DNA of 64,000 nucleotides from Burkholderia anthina (GTDB lineage Bacteria > Pseudomonadota > Gammaproteobacteria > Burkholderiales > Burkholderiaceae): positions 2,666,001-2,730,000 of the forward strand of contig NZ_CM003768.1 of NCBI RefSeq assembly GCF_001547525.1, read 5' to 3'. Both the position numbers and the translations under genes were made by a program. Positions 1-8,663 of this stretch are shown here, piece by piece. How positions within the stretch are numbered: position 1 is the first letter of the stretch; every line of letters begins with the position of its first letter. The notes under the pieces are model-generated. The model did no database searches and was not told the DNA's origin. It saw nothing but the letters and a program-made list of their open reading frames with translations.

Positions 1-86
1 GCGGCGTCGCGACGGGCGCCGGACAGCGTTTTGCGCAGCGCAACCTTCGGGTTCGGCACAGGGTTGCGTGCTATGCTTTCGCTCAC
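1..86 (-). CDS. 5-formyltetrahydrofolate cyclo-ligase, N-terminal fragment (probable)
   Basis: Reading the minus strand from a GTG at 86 gives an open frame to the window edge containing VALRKTLSGARRDAA, which resembles the N-terminal basic helix of 5-formyltetrahydrofolate cyclo-ligases (ATP-dependent conversion of 5-formyl-THF to 5,10-methenyl-THF). A GGAG lies six bases upstream of the GTG; an in-frame ATG at 98 is an alternative start. The gene is divergent from slt with about 20 bp between starts. Only 28 codons are visible and the catalytic parts lie outside the window, so the family call is an inference from a short match. Confidence 0.5.
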   Translation of the reverse strand, partial: MSESIARNPVPNPKVALRKTLSGARRDA

Positions 87-106
87 TTCGTGCTCCATTC
101 AAAACG

Positions 107-2059
107 ATGTCGAACAGCCTTTTCCGAGTATATCGCGCGCTCGCGCTGACGCTTTCGGCCGCCGCGCTCGTCGCGGGCACGGCCGCATGCGCCGCACCGA
201 ACGACGACACGCTCCCCGGGGATGACCAGATCTTCGTGCAGCTTCGCGAAGCCGCACGCCGCAACGACGCCGCGAAGGCCGCGCAGCTTGCGTCGATGAT
301 CCCGAACTATCCGGTTCCGTCCTACGTCGAGTATTTCCAGATCAAGCCGCAGTTGTTCGATTCGACGGGCCGCGCGCGCGTCGATGCGCCGGACGCGCCC
401 GTGCAGTCGTTCCTGCAGCGCTACGACGGGCAGGCGATCGCCGATCGCCTGCGCAACGACTACCTGCTCGTGCTCGGCGCGCGTCACGACTGGCGCAATT
501 TCGACGACCAGTACAAGCGCTTCGTGCTCGACGACGACACGCAGGTCAAGTGCTATGCGCTCGAATCGCGCGCGGCGCGCAACGAGAACGTCGCCGACGC
601 GGCGCGCGCGCTGCTCGTCGAGCCGAAGAACTACGGCGACGCGTGCGTCGACCTGATCACCGCGCTCGCCGTCAACCAGCAGTTCACGAGCGACGACGTG
701 TGGCAGCAGGCGCGCCTCGCGTACGAGCAGAACTACACGACGCTCGGCGGCAAGATCGTCGACGCGCTCGGCCCGCGCCCGGCCGGCTTCGACCAGGCGA
801 CGAGCGCGCCGCCGCTGTATCTCGCGCGCGGCGTCGGCCCCGACGCCGCGTCGCATCAGCTCGCGCTGATCGCGCTCGGCCGCATGGCGCGCAACGATCC
901 GGACGCGGCCGCCGGGATGCTGACGACGGTCGCGCCGTCGCTGACCAAGCAGGAACAGGCGATCGCGTGGGGCGCGATCGGCTACCAGGGCGCGATCAAG
1001 CGCTCGCCGATGGCCTCGGTCTGGTACGCGAAATCGGCGAACGCGCCGCTGTCGAACCCGGGCTACGAATGGCGCACGCGCGCCGCGCTGCTCGCCGGCA
1101 ACTGGCCGATGGTGCGCTGGTCGATCGAGCAGATGCCGCCGTCGCTGCGCAACGATCCGGCGTGGATCTACTGGCATGCGCGCGCGCTCAAGCAGAGCGG
1201 CGACACGCTGCAGGCGAACCAGGAATTCGAGCAGGTGGCCGGCCAGTTCAACTTCTACGGGCAGTTGGCCGGCGAGGAGCTCGGCCAGCGCACGACGATT
1301 CCGCCGCGCACGAAGGTGAGCGACGCCGAGATCGATGCGATGAGCAAGATCCCGGGCTTCGCGCTCGCGCAGCGCTTCTATGCGCTGAACCTGCGCCTCG
1401 AAGGCAATCGCGAATGGAACTGGCCGCTGCGCGGGATGACCGATCGCCAGCTGCTCGCGGCCGCCGAATACGGCAAGCGCGTCGAGCTGCTCGACCGCAC
1501 GGTCAACACGGCCGACCGCACGAAGGCCGAGCACGACTTCACGCTGCGCTATCCGTCGCCGTACCGCACGACCGTCGAGCGCTACGCGCAGTCGACGGGC
1601 CTCGACGTCGAGTGGGCGTACGGGCTGATCCGCCAGGAATCGCGCTTCATCATCAGCGCGCGTTCGTCGGTGGGGGCGGGCGGCCTGATGCAGCTGATGC
1701 CGGCGACGGCCCAGATGGTCGCGAAGAAGCTCGGCATGGGCACGATCTCGCGTGCGCAGATGCACGACATCGACACCAACATCCAGCTCGGCACCTGGTA
1801 TCTCGCGGACATCTACAACAACTTCGACAGCTCGCCGGTGCTCGCCACCGCCGGCTACAACGCGGGCCCGGGCCGGCCGCGCCAGTGGCGCCAGGTGTTG
1901 ACGCAGCCGGTCGAAGGCGCGATCTTCGCGGAGACGATTCCGTTCAACGAGACGCGCGACTACGTGAAGAACGTGCTGTCGAACACCGTCTACTACGCGG
2001 CGCTCTTCGAGGGCAAACCGCAGTCGTTGAAGAAGCGTCTAGGCATGATCTCGCCCTGA
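107..2059 (+). CDS. slt: Soluble lytic murein transglycosylase
   Basis: Cleaves the MurNAc-GlcNAc bond of peptidoglycan in the periplasm with formation of 1,6-anhydro ends. The product is 650 residues, close to E. coli Slt70. Residues 1 to about 32 form a signal peptide. The long middle part is an alpha-helical superhelical U/L-type region, and the C-terminal SLT domain carries the catalytic glutamate in RQESRF (about E511), followed by GLMQLMPATA and the AGYNAGPGR loop. I chose the ATG at 107 rather than 68 because it puts the signal peptide at the N-terminus. It is the first of four same-strand genes, with the folate gene divergent. Confidence 0.95.
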   Translation: MSNSLFRVYRALALTLSAAALVAGTAACAAPNDDTLPGDDQIFVQLREAARRNDAAKAAQLASMIPNYPVPSYVEYFQIKPQLFDSTGRARVDAPDAPVQSFLQRYDGQAIADRLRNDYLLVLGARHDWRNFDDQYKRFVLDDDTQVKCYALESRAARNENVADAARALLVEPKNYGDACVDLITALAVNQQFTSDDVWQQARLAYEQNYTTLGGKIVDALGPRPAGFDQATSAPPLYLARGVGPDAASHQLALIALGRMARNDPDAAAGMLTTVAPSLTKQEQAIAWGAIGYQGAIKRSPMASVWYAKSANAPLSNPGYEWRTRAALLAGNWPMVRWSIEQMPPSLRNDPAWIYWHARALKQSGDTLQANQEFEQVAGQFNFYGQLAGEELGQRTTIPPRTKVSDAEIDAMSKIPGFALAQRFYALNLRLEGNREWNWPLRGMTDRQLLAAAEYGKRVELLDRTVNTADRTKAEHDFTLRYPSPYRTTVERYAQSTGLDVEWAYGLIRQESRFIISARSSVGAGGLMQLMPATAQMVAKKLGMGTISRAQMHDIDTNIQLGTWYLADIYNNFDSSPVLATAGYNAGPGRPRQWRQVLTQPVEGAIFAETIPFNETRDYVKNVLSNTVYYAALFEGKPQSLKKRLGMISP

Positions 2060-2109
2060 TACATGAACTGCCGCGCGAGACGCGGCAGTGTTCTTTCGAG
2101 GCCCACATC

Positions 2110-3069
2110 ATGGATCGCCAGACCGTCGCGCTGCTGGGCGGCACCGGCTTCATCGGCAGCCGGCTCGTCAATGCGCTGATCGACGCCGGCAAGCACGTGC
2201 GGATCGGCACGCGGCGGCGCGACCACGCGCGCCACCTGCAGATGCTGCCGGTCGACATCGTCGAGCTCGACGCGCTCGACACGCGCACGCTCGCGCGCTT
2301 CGTCGCCGGCGCGCACGCGGCGATCAACCTGGTCGGCGTGCTGCACGGCGGGCGCGGCACGCCGTACGGGCCGGGCTTCGAGCGCGCGCACGTCGCGCTG
2401 CCGGCCGCGCTCGCGACGGCCTGCACCGAGGCCGGCGTGCGGCGTCTGCTGCACATGAGCGCGCTCGGCGCCGATTCGCACGGCGCGAGCATGTACCAGC
2501 GCTCGAAGGGCGACGGCGAAGCCGCGCTGCATGCGATCGCGGCCACCGATTCGCTCGCGCTGACGATCTTCCGTCCGTCGGTCGTGTTCGGCCCGGGCGA
2601 CGCCTTCCTCAATACGTTCGCGACCCTGCAGCGCACGGTGCCCGTGCTGCCGCTCGCGATGCCCGACGCGCGCTTCCAGCCGGTGTTCGTCGGCGACGTC
2701 GTGCGCGCGTTCGTCAACACGCTCGATCTCGCGGGCGCGCACGGCAAGACCTACGAGCTCGGCGGCCCGACCGTCTACACGCTCGAGCAACTGGTGCGCT
2801 ACTGCGGCACGCTGGTCGGCCGGCAGGCACGCATCGTGCGGCTGCCCGACGCGCTTGCGCGGCTGCAGGCAAGCGTGTTCGAATGCCTGCCTGGCGAGCC
2901 GGTGCTCACGCGCGACAATCTCGCGACGATGTCGGTGCCGAACGTGCTGTCGGGGCCGCTCGCGCCGGAACTCGGGCTCTCGCCCGCGAGTCTCGAAAGC
3001 ATCGCGCCCGCGTATCTCGGCGAAGCGACGAAACGCTCGCGGTTCGACTGGTTCCGCTCGCGTCGTTAG
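2110..3069 (+). CDS. Complex I NDUFA9-like NAD(P)-binding epimerase/dehydratase family protein
   Basis: A 319-residue atypical/extended SDR protein. The N-terminal Rossmann motif GGTGFIGS (about residues 10-17) binds NAD(P), and a YxxxK-type motif occurs in MYQRSKGDGEA. The C-terminal half resembles the bacterial relatives of the complex I accessory subunit NDUFA9. The substrate cannot be told from sequence. It starts 50 bp after slt and is followed by a GST gene. Confidence 0.88.
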   Translation: MDRQTVALLGGTGFIGSRLVNALIDAGKHVRIGTRRRDHARHLQMLPVDIVELDALDTRTLARFVAGAHAAINLVGVLHGGRGTPYGPGFERAHVALPAALATACTEAGVRRLLHMSALGADSHGASMYQRSKGDGEAALHAIAATDSLALTIFRPSVVFGPGDAFLNTFATLQRTVPVLPLAMPDARFQPVFVGDVVRAFVNTLDLAGAHGKTYELGGPTVYTLEQLVRYCGTLVGRQARIVRLPDALARLQASVFECLPGEPVLTRDNLATMSVPNVLSGPLAPELGLSPASLESIAPAYLGEATKRSRFDWFRSRR

Positions 3070-3135
3070 CCCGCGCGCCGGGCGACGTCGGCCAGCCCCT
3101 TTCTTTTCCTTTTTCGCGTTTTCGGGAACCCCGTC

Positions 3136-3780
3136 ATGAAGCTCGTCATTGGAGACAAGAACTACTCGTCGTGGTCGATGCGGCCGTGGCTGCTGCTCGT
3201 GCATTTCGGCATCCCGTTCGACGAGATCGTGGTCGAGCTGCGTCGCGACGACACGGCCGCGCGCATCCGCGAATACTCGCCGACCGGCAAGGTGCCGTGC
3301 CTCGTCGACGATCACGGCTCGGCGATCTGGGATTCGCTCGCGATCGCCGAGACGCTCGCCGAGCGCTATCCGCAATTCCCGATGTGGCCGGCCGACCCGC
3401 TCGCGCGCGCGCATGCGCGCTGCATATCCGCCGAGATGCATTCGGGCTTCGCGGCGCTGCGCACGCAGATGGGCATGAGCATCCGCGCGTCGATGCCGGG
3501 GCGCGGCGCGACACCGGAAGCGCTCGCCGACGTCGCGCGCATCGACGCGCTGTGGAGCGAATGCATCGAGGCGTCGGGCGGGCCGTTCCTGTTCGGCGAA
3601 TTCGGCATTGCCGACGCGATGTACGCGCCCGTCGTGATGCGCTTCAACACGTACGCGCCGGCGCTGTCGCCGGAAGCCGCCGGCTATGCGGCGCGCGTGA
3701 CGGCGCTGCCGGCGGTGCGGCAGTGGATCGACGGTGCGCGCCGCGAAACCAACGTGATCGCCGAATACGAGCCCCAGTGA
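3136..3780 (+). CDS. Glutathione S-transferase family protein
   Basis: A 214-residue cytosolic GST. The thioredoxin-like N-terminal domain holds the glutathione-site region KNYSSWSMRPWL (candidate catalytic Ser in the YSSWS stretch), the cis-proline segment GKVPCLV and the SLAIAETLAERYP glutathione-contact helix. The C-terminal half is the all-helical domain. The stop codon overlaps the cca start by one base (TGATG), suggesting translational coupling. The substrate is unknown. Confidence 0.9.
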   Translation: MKLVIGDKNYSSWSMRPWLLLVHFGIPFDEIVVELRRDDTAARIREYSPTGKVPCLVDDHGSAIWDSLAIAETLAERYPQFPMWPADPLARAHARCISAEMHSGFAALRTQMGMSIRASMPGRGATPEALADVARIDALWSECIEASGGPFLFGEFGIADAMYAPVVMRFNTYAPALSPEAAGYAARVTALPAVRQWIDGARRETNVIAEYEPQ

Positions 3781-5021
3781 TGAACATCTACGCAGTAGGC
3801 GGAGCGATCCGCGACGAATTGCTCGGCGTGCCGGTGCAGGACCGCGACTACGTGGTGGTCGGTGCGACGCCCGAGCAGATGACCGCGCAGGGCTTCCGGC
3901 CGGTCGGCAAGGATTTCCCGGTGTTCCTGCATCCGCAGACGCAGGAGGAATACGCGCTGGCGCGCACCGAGCGCAAGACGGCGGCCGGCTATCACGGCTT
4001 CCAGTTCCATTACGCGCCGGACGTGACGCTCGACGAGGATCTCGCACGGCGCGACCTGACGATCAACGCGATGGCGCGCGAGGTGAGCCCGGATGGCGCG
4101 CTGGTGGGCCCGGTGATCGACCCGTTCGACGGGCAGGCCGACCTGCGCGCGCGCGTGTTCCGGCACGTGAGCGACGCGTTCGTCGAGGATCCGGTGCGGA
4201 TCCTGCGCATCGCGCGCTTTGCCGCGCGGTTCGCGGATTTCACGGTCGCGGACGAAACGCTCGCGCTGATGCGGCGCATGGTCGACGCGGGCGAGGTCGA
4301 TGCGCTCGTGCCCGAGCGCGTTTGGCAGGAAATCGCGCGCGGGCTGATGGAGGCGAAGCCGTCGCGGATGTTCGCGGTGCTGCGCGACTGCGGCGCGCTC
4401 GCGCGCATCCTGCCCGAGGTCGACGCGCTGTGGGGCGTGCCGCAGCGCGCCGATTACCACCCGGAAGTCGACACCGGCGTGCACGTGATGATGGTGGTCG
4501 ACTACGCGGCGAAGCAGGGCTATTCGCTGGCGGTGCGCTTCGCGGCGCTCACGCACGATCTCGGCAAGGGAACGACGCCCGCGGACGTGCTGCCGCGCCA
4601 CGTCGGCCACGAAGGCCGCAGCGTCGAACTGCTCAAGCCGTTGTGCGAGCGGCTGCGCGTGCCGAACGAATGCCGCGATCTCGCGCTGGTGGTCGCGCGC
4701 GAGCACGGCAACCTGCATCGCGTGATGGAAATGGGCGCGGCCGCGCTGGTGCGGCTCTTCGAGCGCAGCGACGCGCTGCGCAAGCCGGCGCGCTTCGCCG
4801 AGCTGCTGCAGGCTTGCGAATCGGATGCGCGCGGCCGGCTCGGGCTCGAGGCGCAGCCGTACCCGCAGGCCGAGCGGCTGCGCGTCGCGCTCGCGGCGGC
4901 GCGCAGCGTCGACGCCGGCGCGATCGCGCGCGGCATCGGCAGCGACACGGAGAAGATCAAGGATGCCGTGCACCGCGCGCGGATCCAGGCTGTCGCGCAG
5001 GCACTCGCGATCGGCGAGTAG
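3780..5021 (+). CDS. cca: Multifunctional CCA tRNA nucleotidyltransferase
   Basis: Adds or repairs the 3'-CCA end of tRNA without a template. The 413-residue length matches the multifunctional class II enzyme. The N-terminus shows VGGAIRDELLG and the metal-binding DRDYVVV carboxylates, then RRDLTINAMA and the EDPVRILRIARFAARF segments. The C-terminal HD phosphohydrolase domain is intact (LTHDLGKG, about H259-D260), so 2'-phosphatase/2',3'-cyclic phosphodiesterase activity is expected. It overlaps the GST stop by one base and is the last gene of the plus-strand run. Confidence 0.97.
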   Translation: MNIYAVGGAIRDELLGVPVQDRDYVVVGATPEQMTAQGFRPVGKDFPVFLHPQTQEEYALARTERKTAAGYHGFQFHYAPDVTLDEDLARRDLTINAMAREVSPDGALVGPVIDPFDGQADLRARVFRHVSDAFVEDPVRILRIARFAARFADFTVADETLALMRRMVDAGEVDALVPERVWQEIARGLMEAKPSRMFAVLRDCGALARILPEVDALWGVPQRADYHPEVDTGVHVMMVVDYAAKQGYSLAVRFAALTHDLGKGTTPADVLPRHVGHEGRSVELLKPLCERLRVPNECRDLALVVAREHGNLHRVMEMGAAALVRLFERSDALRKPARFAELLQACESDARGRLGLEAQPYPQAERLRVALAAARSVDAGAIARGIGSDTEKIKDAVHRARIQAVAQALAIGE

Positions 5022-5063
5022 GCGGCGCGGAACAGCGCGCAGGGCGTGCGCGCCCGTCGGCCG

Positions 5064-5846
5064 TTACGGTTTCTTCCTGCGTGCCGGGGTCGCGGCCGCC
5101 GGGCGTTTGCCGGCGGCGGCGGCGCGCGCCTTCGCCGTCCCCTTCCTTTCGGCTGCGCCGGCCCTCGACGGCCGTGCCGCGGCGGCGTCGCGGCCATTCC
5201 GTTCGGGCGCCGGCGCGCGGCCGCGCACGCGCGGCGCGCCGGCGGCCGGCTGCCCGATATCCGTCGTCGCAGGCACGCATTCCGCACCGCTGTCGTCGAA
5301 CAGCGGCAGCGTGCTGACGGTGATCAGCTCGGCCGGCCCGTCGCCGACGTTGGCCACGCGATGGCGCTTGCGCGCGTCGAAGTGCAGCGAGTCGCCGGCC
5401 GTCAGCGGGTAATGCTTCTTGCCGACCGTGTAGCGGACGCGGCCGGCCAGCACGTACACGAATTCGTCGCCGGCGTGCGCGACCCATTCGGACCGGTAGC
5501 CTTCCATCATCTGCACCTTGAGCGCGTTGATCTGGCTGCCGTCGAACGTGGTGGACAGCCGCTCGTACCACTGCGACGCGGCGTCGAGCGCATACGGCCT
5601 GCGGCTGCCCTCGTGCGAATCGGGCTGCGCCTGGCGCGGCTGGTCGATCAGCGCGCCGAGCGGCACGCCCAGCGCCTTCGCGACGTTGACGAGCGACGAC
5701 AGCGAGATGCCCGTCAGATGACGCTCGACCTGCGACAGGAACCCCACCGACAGTTTCGCTTCGGACGCGACTTCCAGCAGCGTCTTCTTCGCTTCCCGGC
5801 GCAGGCGGCGAATGCGCTGGCCGATACGCATGAGGTCTGAATCCAT
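5064..5846 (-). CDS. XRE-family HTH regulator with cupin sensor domain and basic C-terminal tail
   Basis: A 260-residue cytosolic transcription factor. An N-terminal XRE helix-turn-helix (IGQRIRRLRREAKKTLLEVA ... GFLSQVERHL) is followed by a cupin_2 barrel at about residues 110-180 (VAHAGDEFVYVL, PLTAGDSLHFDARKRHR). Relatives of this type are usually about 180-200 residues long. Here the last 65-70 residues are a low-complexity Ala/Arg/Lys/Pro tail ending PARRKKP. The start at 5846 is chosen because the HTH begins a few residues later. It is divergent from the aminopeptidase P gene, which is the likely target together with itself; the ligand is unknown. Confidence 0.9.
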   Translation of the reverse strand: MDSDLMRIGQRIRRLRREAKKTLLEVASEAKLSVGFLSQVERHLTGISLSSLVNVAKALGVPLGALIDQPRQAQPDSHEGSRRPYALDAASQWYERLSTTFDGSQINALKVQMMEGYRSEWVAHAGDEFVYVLAGRVRYTVGKKHYPLTAGDSLHFDARKRHRVANVGDGPAELITVSTLPLFDDSGAECVPATTDIGQPAAGAPRVRGRAPAPERNGRDAAAARPSRAGAAERKGTAKARAAAAGKRPAAATPARRKKP

Positions 5847-6007
5847 GAATCTCTTTCGTGTGGCAACGAGTCGGGACGCGGGCGAAGGGGCCAAGCGGCC
5901 GCCGGGGCGGGGCGGCGGCTGGGCCGGCGCATTGTACCGCGCGGCGTCGCCGGCCGAATTGGCGTTGTGCCGGAATCCGCGGGCGGGGCGCCGATTTTAG
6001 TCCTACG

Positions 6008-6087
6008 AAAATTTTGGCTTGACCTCGATTTCAGCGTGCTCTAGATTCTGTCGCGCATCAAACAAAGTTAAGTGAGACAAAAATTTT
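6008..6087. repeat. Paired AAAATTTT elements flanking the promoter
   Basis: The self-complementary octamer AAAATTTT occurs at 6008-6015 and 6080-6087, 72 bp centre to centre, on either side of the 6019-6047 promoter. Such runs are rare in this GC-rich sequence. They could be paired operator sites or UP-like/curved DNA elements; no factor can be named. Confidence 0.45.
6019..6047 (+). promoter_or_regulatory. Sigma-70 promoter for aminopeptidase P gene
   Basis: TTGACC (6019-6024), 17-bp spacer, TAGATT (6042-6047). This is a close match to the sigma-70 consensus with ideal spacing, about 190 bp upstream of the ATG at 6235. It lies between the two AAAATTTT elements. Confidence 0.6.
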
Positions 6088-6234
6088 ACCGAGGGCCCGC
6101 CGCCTGAACGGCGGCGCGGCCGCGGCCGCGCGTCGTGCCGTGCGTGACCTGAACCGCGGCGACGTGTCGTGTCAGGCAGGCGCGACGCCGCGACATGCTT
6201 CCGGCCGCCGACAGCAACGAATAACGGGCATCCG

Positions 6235-8085
6235 ATGATCGATCGACTGAAATACAGCTTCTCCGGCCTTCCCGCGTACGACGCGTCCGTCGCCGACACG
6301 CAGGCCGGCCTGTCGCGCCTGCTCGATGCCGCGCGGCTCGACGCGGTGGTGATCACGTCGCAGGACGAATACGTGACCGAATACCTGCCGCGCGGCAACA
6401 ACCCGCGCTATGCGGTGTCCGGTTTCGACGGATCGGCCGGCTGCGGAATCTTTCTGAGCGCGGCGACCGCGCAGGCGCTCGATCTGCCGCCGTTCGTGCT
6501 GTTCGTCGACGGCCGCTATCACTTCCAGGCCGACGAGCAGTGCGATCCGGCGCGCGTGCGCGTCGAGAAGCTCGGCATCGACGTGACGATCTGGCAGGCG
6601 ATGGCCGACTGGCTGCTCGCGCACGCGAGCCGGCTCGCGCGGGTCGGCTACGACGCGCGGCGGATCAGCGTCGCGCAGCGCGACCGGCTGTTCGAGCAGA
6701 CGCAGGCTGCGTCGCTCGACTGGGCGAGCCTCGCCGATCGCGAGATCGATCGCGCGATCGCGCTGCCGGGCTGGAACGTCGAGCGGCCGATCTTCGAGAT
6801 TCCGGCCGCGATGACCGGCGCGAGCGTCGCGCAGAACCTCGACGCGCTGAACCGCCGGCTCGCCGCACATACCGGCGCGGCCGACGGCAGGACGGCGTTC
6901 TTCACCTGCGCGTCGGACGATCTCGCGTATCTGCTGAACAGCCGCGGCTATCACATCCCGAATGCGTCGTCGCACCTCGGCTTCCTGTTCGCGATCGGCG
7001 GCCAGGTGGCGCTGTTCTTGCCGGAAGGCTGCGACCGCTGCGAGGTCGCGCTCGATTCGTATCCGGCGCTGCACGTGATCCGGCGCGACGTCGCGGCGCT
7101 CGAACGGTTTCTGGCCCGGTTCGCGGTCGAGCACGTGTGCTACGGCTTCGAATCGGTGAACTGCGCGCTCGTCGACGCGGTGAGGCGCGTGTGGCCGCAC
7201 GCGCGGCATGCCGATTTCAACCCGGTCGAGGCGATGCGGGCAAGCAAGACGCCGGCGGTGCTCGAGCGCTTCCGCGACGCGTTCGCGCGCAGCTCCGCGG
7301 CGATCGCCGAGACGATGCGCTGGGCGAAGACCGGCGAGCCGGGCGTGCGCCACACCGAGTACGACCTCGCGCGCAGGATCAACGACGCGTACGGCGCCCG
7401 TTCGGCGGTCGCGCTGTCGTTCCCGTCGATCGCGGCGAACGGCGCGAACAGCGCGTTCGCGCATTACACGGCAGCGAGCGCCGACGTCGAGCTGACCGAG
7501 GGCGAGCTCGTGCTGCTCGACAGCGGCGCGTACTACGAAGCCGGCTTCGCGACGGACTGCACGCGCGTCGTGCTGCGCCGCACGCGGCCGGAGACGGTCG
7601 CGCAGCCGTGGCAGCGCGAGATCTACACGGTCGCGCTGAAGGCCTGCATCAAGGGGCTCGTCGCGCGCTTTCCGGCCACGGCGACGGGCGGCGACGTCGA
7701 TGCGCTGGTGCGCCAGGTGTGCCGCGATCATGGCCACGATTTCGGCCACGGCACCGGGCACGGCGTCGGGATCCACGTGCACGAGGGCGGCGTGCGGTTC
7801 GCGCCGGGCGCGACGTACGGGCTGGTGCCGAATGCGGTGATTTCGGTCGAGCCGGGCATCTACCTGCCGGGCAAGGGCGGCGTGCGGATCGAGAACATCG
7901 TGATCGTGCGGCCGGACGACGCGCAGCCGGGCACGGTGACGTTCGAGAACATCGTGACGGTCGGCTACGACTGGGACCTGATCGATCTCGATCTGCTGGA
8001 CGACGCCGAGCGCGCGTACCTGCGCGACTACGAGCGGCTGTGCGTGGAACGCGGCACGCAGGTCACCGCGTGTCCGCTGTTGTAA
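6235..8085 (+). CDS. M24 family aminopeptidase P (Xaa-Pro aminopeptidase)
   Basis: Predicted cytosolic metallopeptidase releasing N-terminal residues before proline; 616 residues, the long three-domain form. Two creatinase-like N-terminal domains (from about residue 20, LLDAARLDAVVITSQDEYVTEYL) precede the pita-bread catalytic domain. Metal ligands are visible: Asp in VLLDSGAYY and ATDCTR, His in HGTGHGVGIHVHEGG (about H505), and Glu in ISVEPGIYL and VRIENIV. The start at 6235 places the conserved MIDRLKYSFSGLP first. It stands alone, divergent from the HTH-cupin regulator and convergent with flgN. Confidence 0.93.
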   Translation: MIDRLKYSFSGLPAYDASVADTQAGLSRLLDAARLDAVVITSQDEYVTEYLPRGNNPRYAVSGFDGSAGCGIFLSAATAQALDLPPFVLFVDGRYHFQADEQCDPARVRVEKLGIDVTIWQAMADWLLAHASRLARVGYDARRISVAQRDRLFEQTQAASLDWASLADREIDRAIALPGWNVERPIFEIPAAMTGASVAQNLDALNRRLAAHTGAADGRTAFFTCASDDLAYLLNSRGYHIPNASSHLGFLFAIGGQVALFLPEGCDRCEVALDSYPALHVIRRDVAALERFLARFAVEHVCYGFESVNCALVDAVRRVWPHARHADFNPVEAMRASKTPAVLERFRDAFARSSAAIAETMRWAKTGEPGVRHTEYDLARRINDAYGARSAVALSFPSIAANGANSAFAHYTAASADVELTEGELVLLDSGAYYEAGFATDCTRVVLRRTRPETVAQPWQREIYTVALKACIKGLVARFPATATGGDVDALVRQVCRDHGHDFGHGTGHGVGIHVHEGGVRFAPGATYGLVPNAVISVEPGIYLPGKGGVRIENIVIVRPDDAQPGTVTFENIVTVGYDWDLIDLDLLDDAERAYLRDYERLCVERGTQVTACPLL

Positions 8086-8103
8086 CGAAGGGGAAAGCAG
8101 GGG

Positions 8104-8126
8104 GCGCGGCCGCCGGACGGCCGCGC
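8104..8126. terminator. GC-rich hairpin between convergent genes
   Basis: GCGCGGCCG and CGGCCGCGC form a perfect 9-bp stem with a 5-base loop between the convergent aminopeptidase and flgN ends. No T-run follows on either strand, so intrinsic termination is uncertain. Confidence 0.4.
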
Positions 8127-8143
8127 GGCGCGACGTCGGCCTG

Positions 8144-8584
8144 TCAGCGCGTGAGCGCCGACACGCGCCCGTCGGGGCCGTACACGCCGGCTGGCGCGGG
8201 CGCCGAGCGCAGCACCGCGAGCGCGCGCTCGTTGTAGTCCATCCGGATCCGGATCAGCATCCCGTTGTTCGCATTGGCCTGGCGCGCGCGTTCGGCGGCC
8301 TGCTGCAGCAGTTGCCAGCGGCTCGCGAGGCGCGCATCGCGCTCGGCCGCCTGGTCCATGCCTTTCTTGCCGGCCGGAAAGCCGAGCGCGGAAAGCTGCG
8401 TGTCGCGCGTGCGTTCGAGCTGCGCGAGCCGGTCGATCAGCGCGCTTTTCTTCTCGACGATCCCGGGCAGCATCTCGAGCGGCTCGGCCGTCGTCAGCGC
8501 CTTTTCCTCGTAGACGAGCAGGGACGCGAACGCCTCGACCGTCGCGTGTTCGTCGTTGACCGTGGCCAGCAGCTCTTCTCTCAT
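8144..8584 (-). CDS. flgN: Flagellar export chaperone FlgN
   Basis: A 146-residue helical protein beginning MREELLATVNDEHATVEAF and containing LASRWQLLQQAAERARQANANNGMLI, the typical FlgN pattern. FlgN binds the hook-filament junction proteins FlgK and FlgL and brings them to the export gate. It lies 79 bp after flgM on the same strand, so both should be read from the sigma-28 promoter at 9019-9045. Its clients are encoded in this window at 19215-22465. Confidence 0.92.
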   Translation of the reverse strand: MREELLATVNDEHATVEAFASLLVYEEKALTTAEPLEMLPGIVEKKSALIDRLAQLERTRDTQLSALGFPAGKKGMDQAAERDARLASRWQLLQQAAERARQANANNGMLIRIRMDYNERALAVLRSAPAPAGVYGPDGRVSALTR

Positions 8585-8602
8585 CGCGTCATGCTCGTCA
8601 CG

Positions 8603-8630
8603 CCGGTGCGCGCAGTGCTGCGCGCGCCGG
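8603..8630 (-). other. Intercistronic hairpin flgM-flgN
   Basis: Two 13-base arms (8603-8615 and 8618-8630) pair with one mismatch around a 2-base loop. There is no T-run. It may tune the flgN level relative to flgM or protect the flgM mRNA end. Confidence 0.4.
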
Positions 8631-8663
8631 CAAACCGGGGTGACCCGGCCACGAGGCCGGGGA

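Larger units (their letters stand above)
5847..6234. other. Divergent regulatory region between the cupin regulator and aminopeptidase P
   Basis: This 388-bp stretch has no convincing gene. The first half is GC-rich. The second half contains an AT-rich island with a good sigma-70 promoter (6019-6047, plus) and two copies of AAAATTTT (6008-6015 and 6080-6087) that bracket it. Autoregulation by the HTH-cupin protein is an inference from this layout. Confidence 0.6.

Noticed and set aside
83..1765. Long open frame antisense to slt (560 codons) and similar long antisense frames elsewhere
   Set aside because: Arg/Ala/His-rich translation with no family features, mirroring a well-supported gene in the opposite frame; expected in GC-rich DNA.
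550..3069. An 839-codon frame joining slt sequence to the epimerase
   Set aside because: The first part is an out-of-frame shadow of slt; the real epimerase begins at 2110 with its Rossmann motif.
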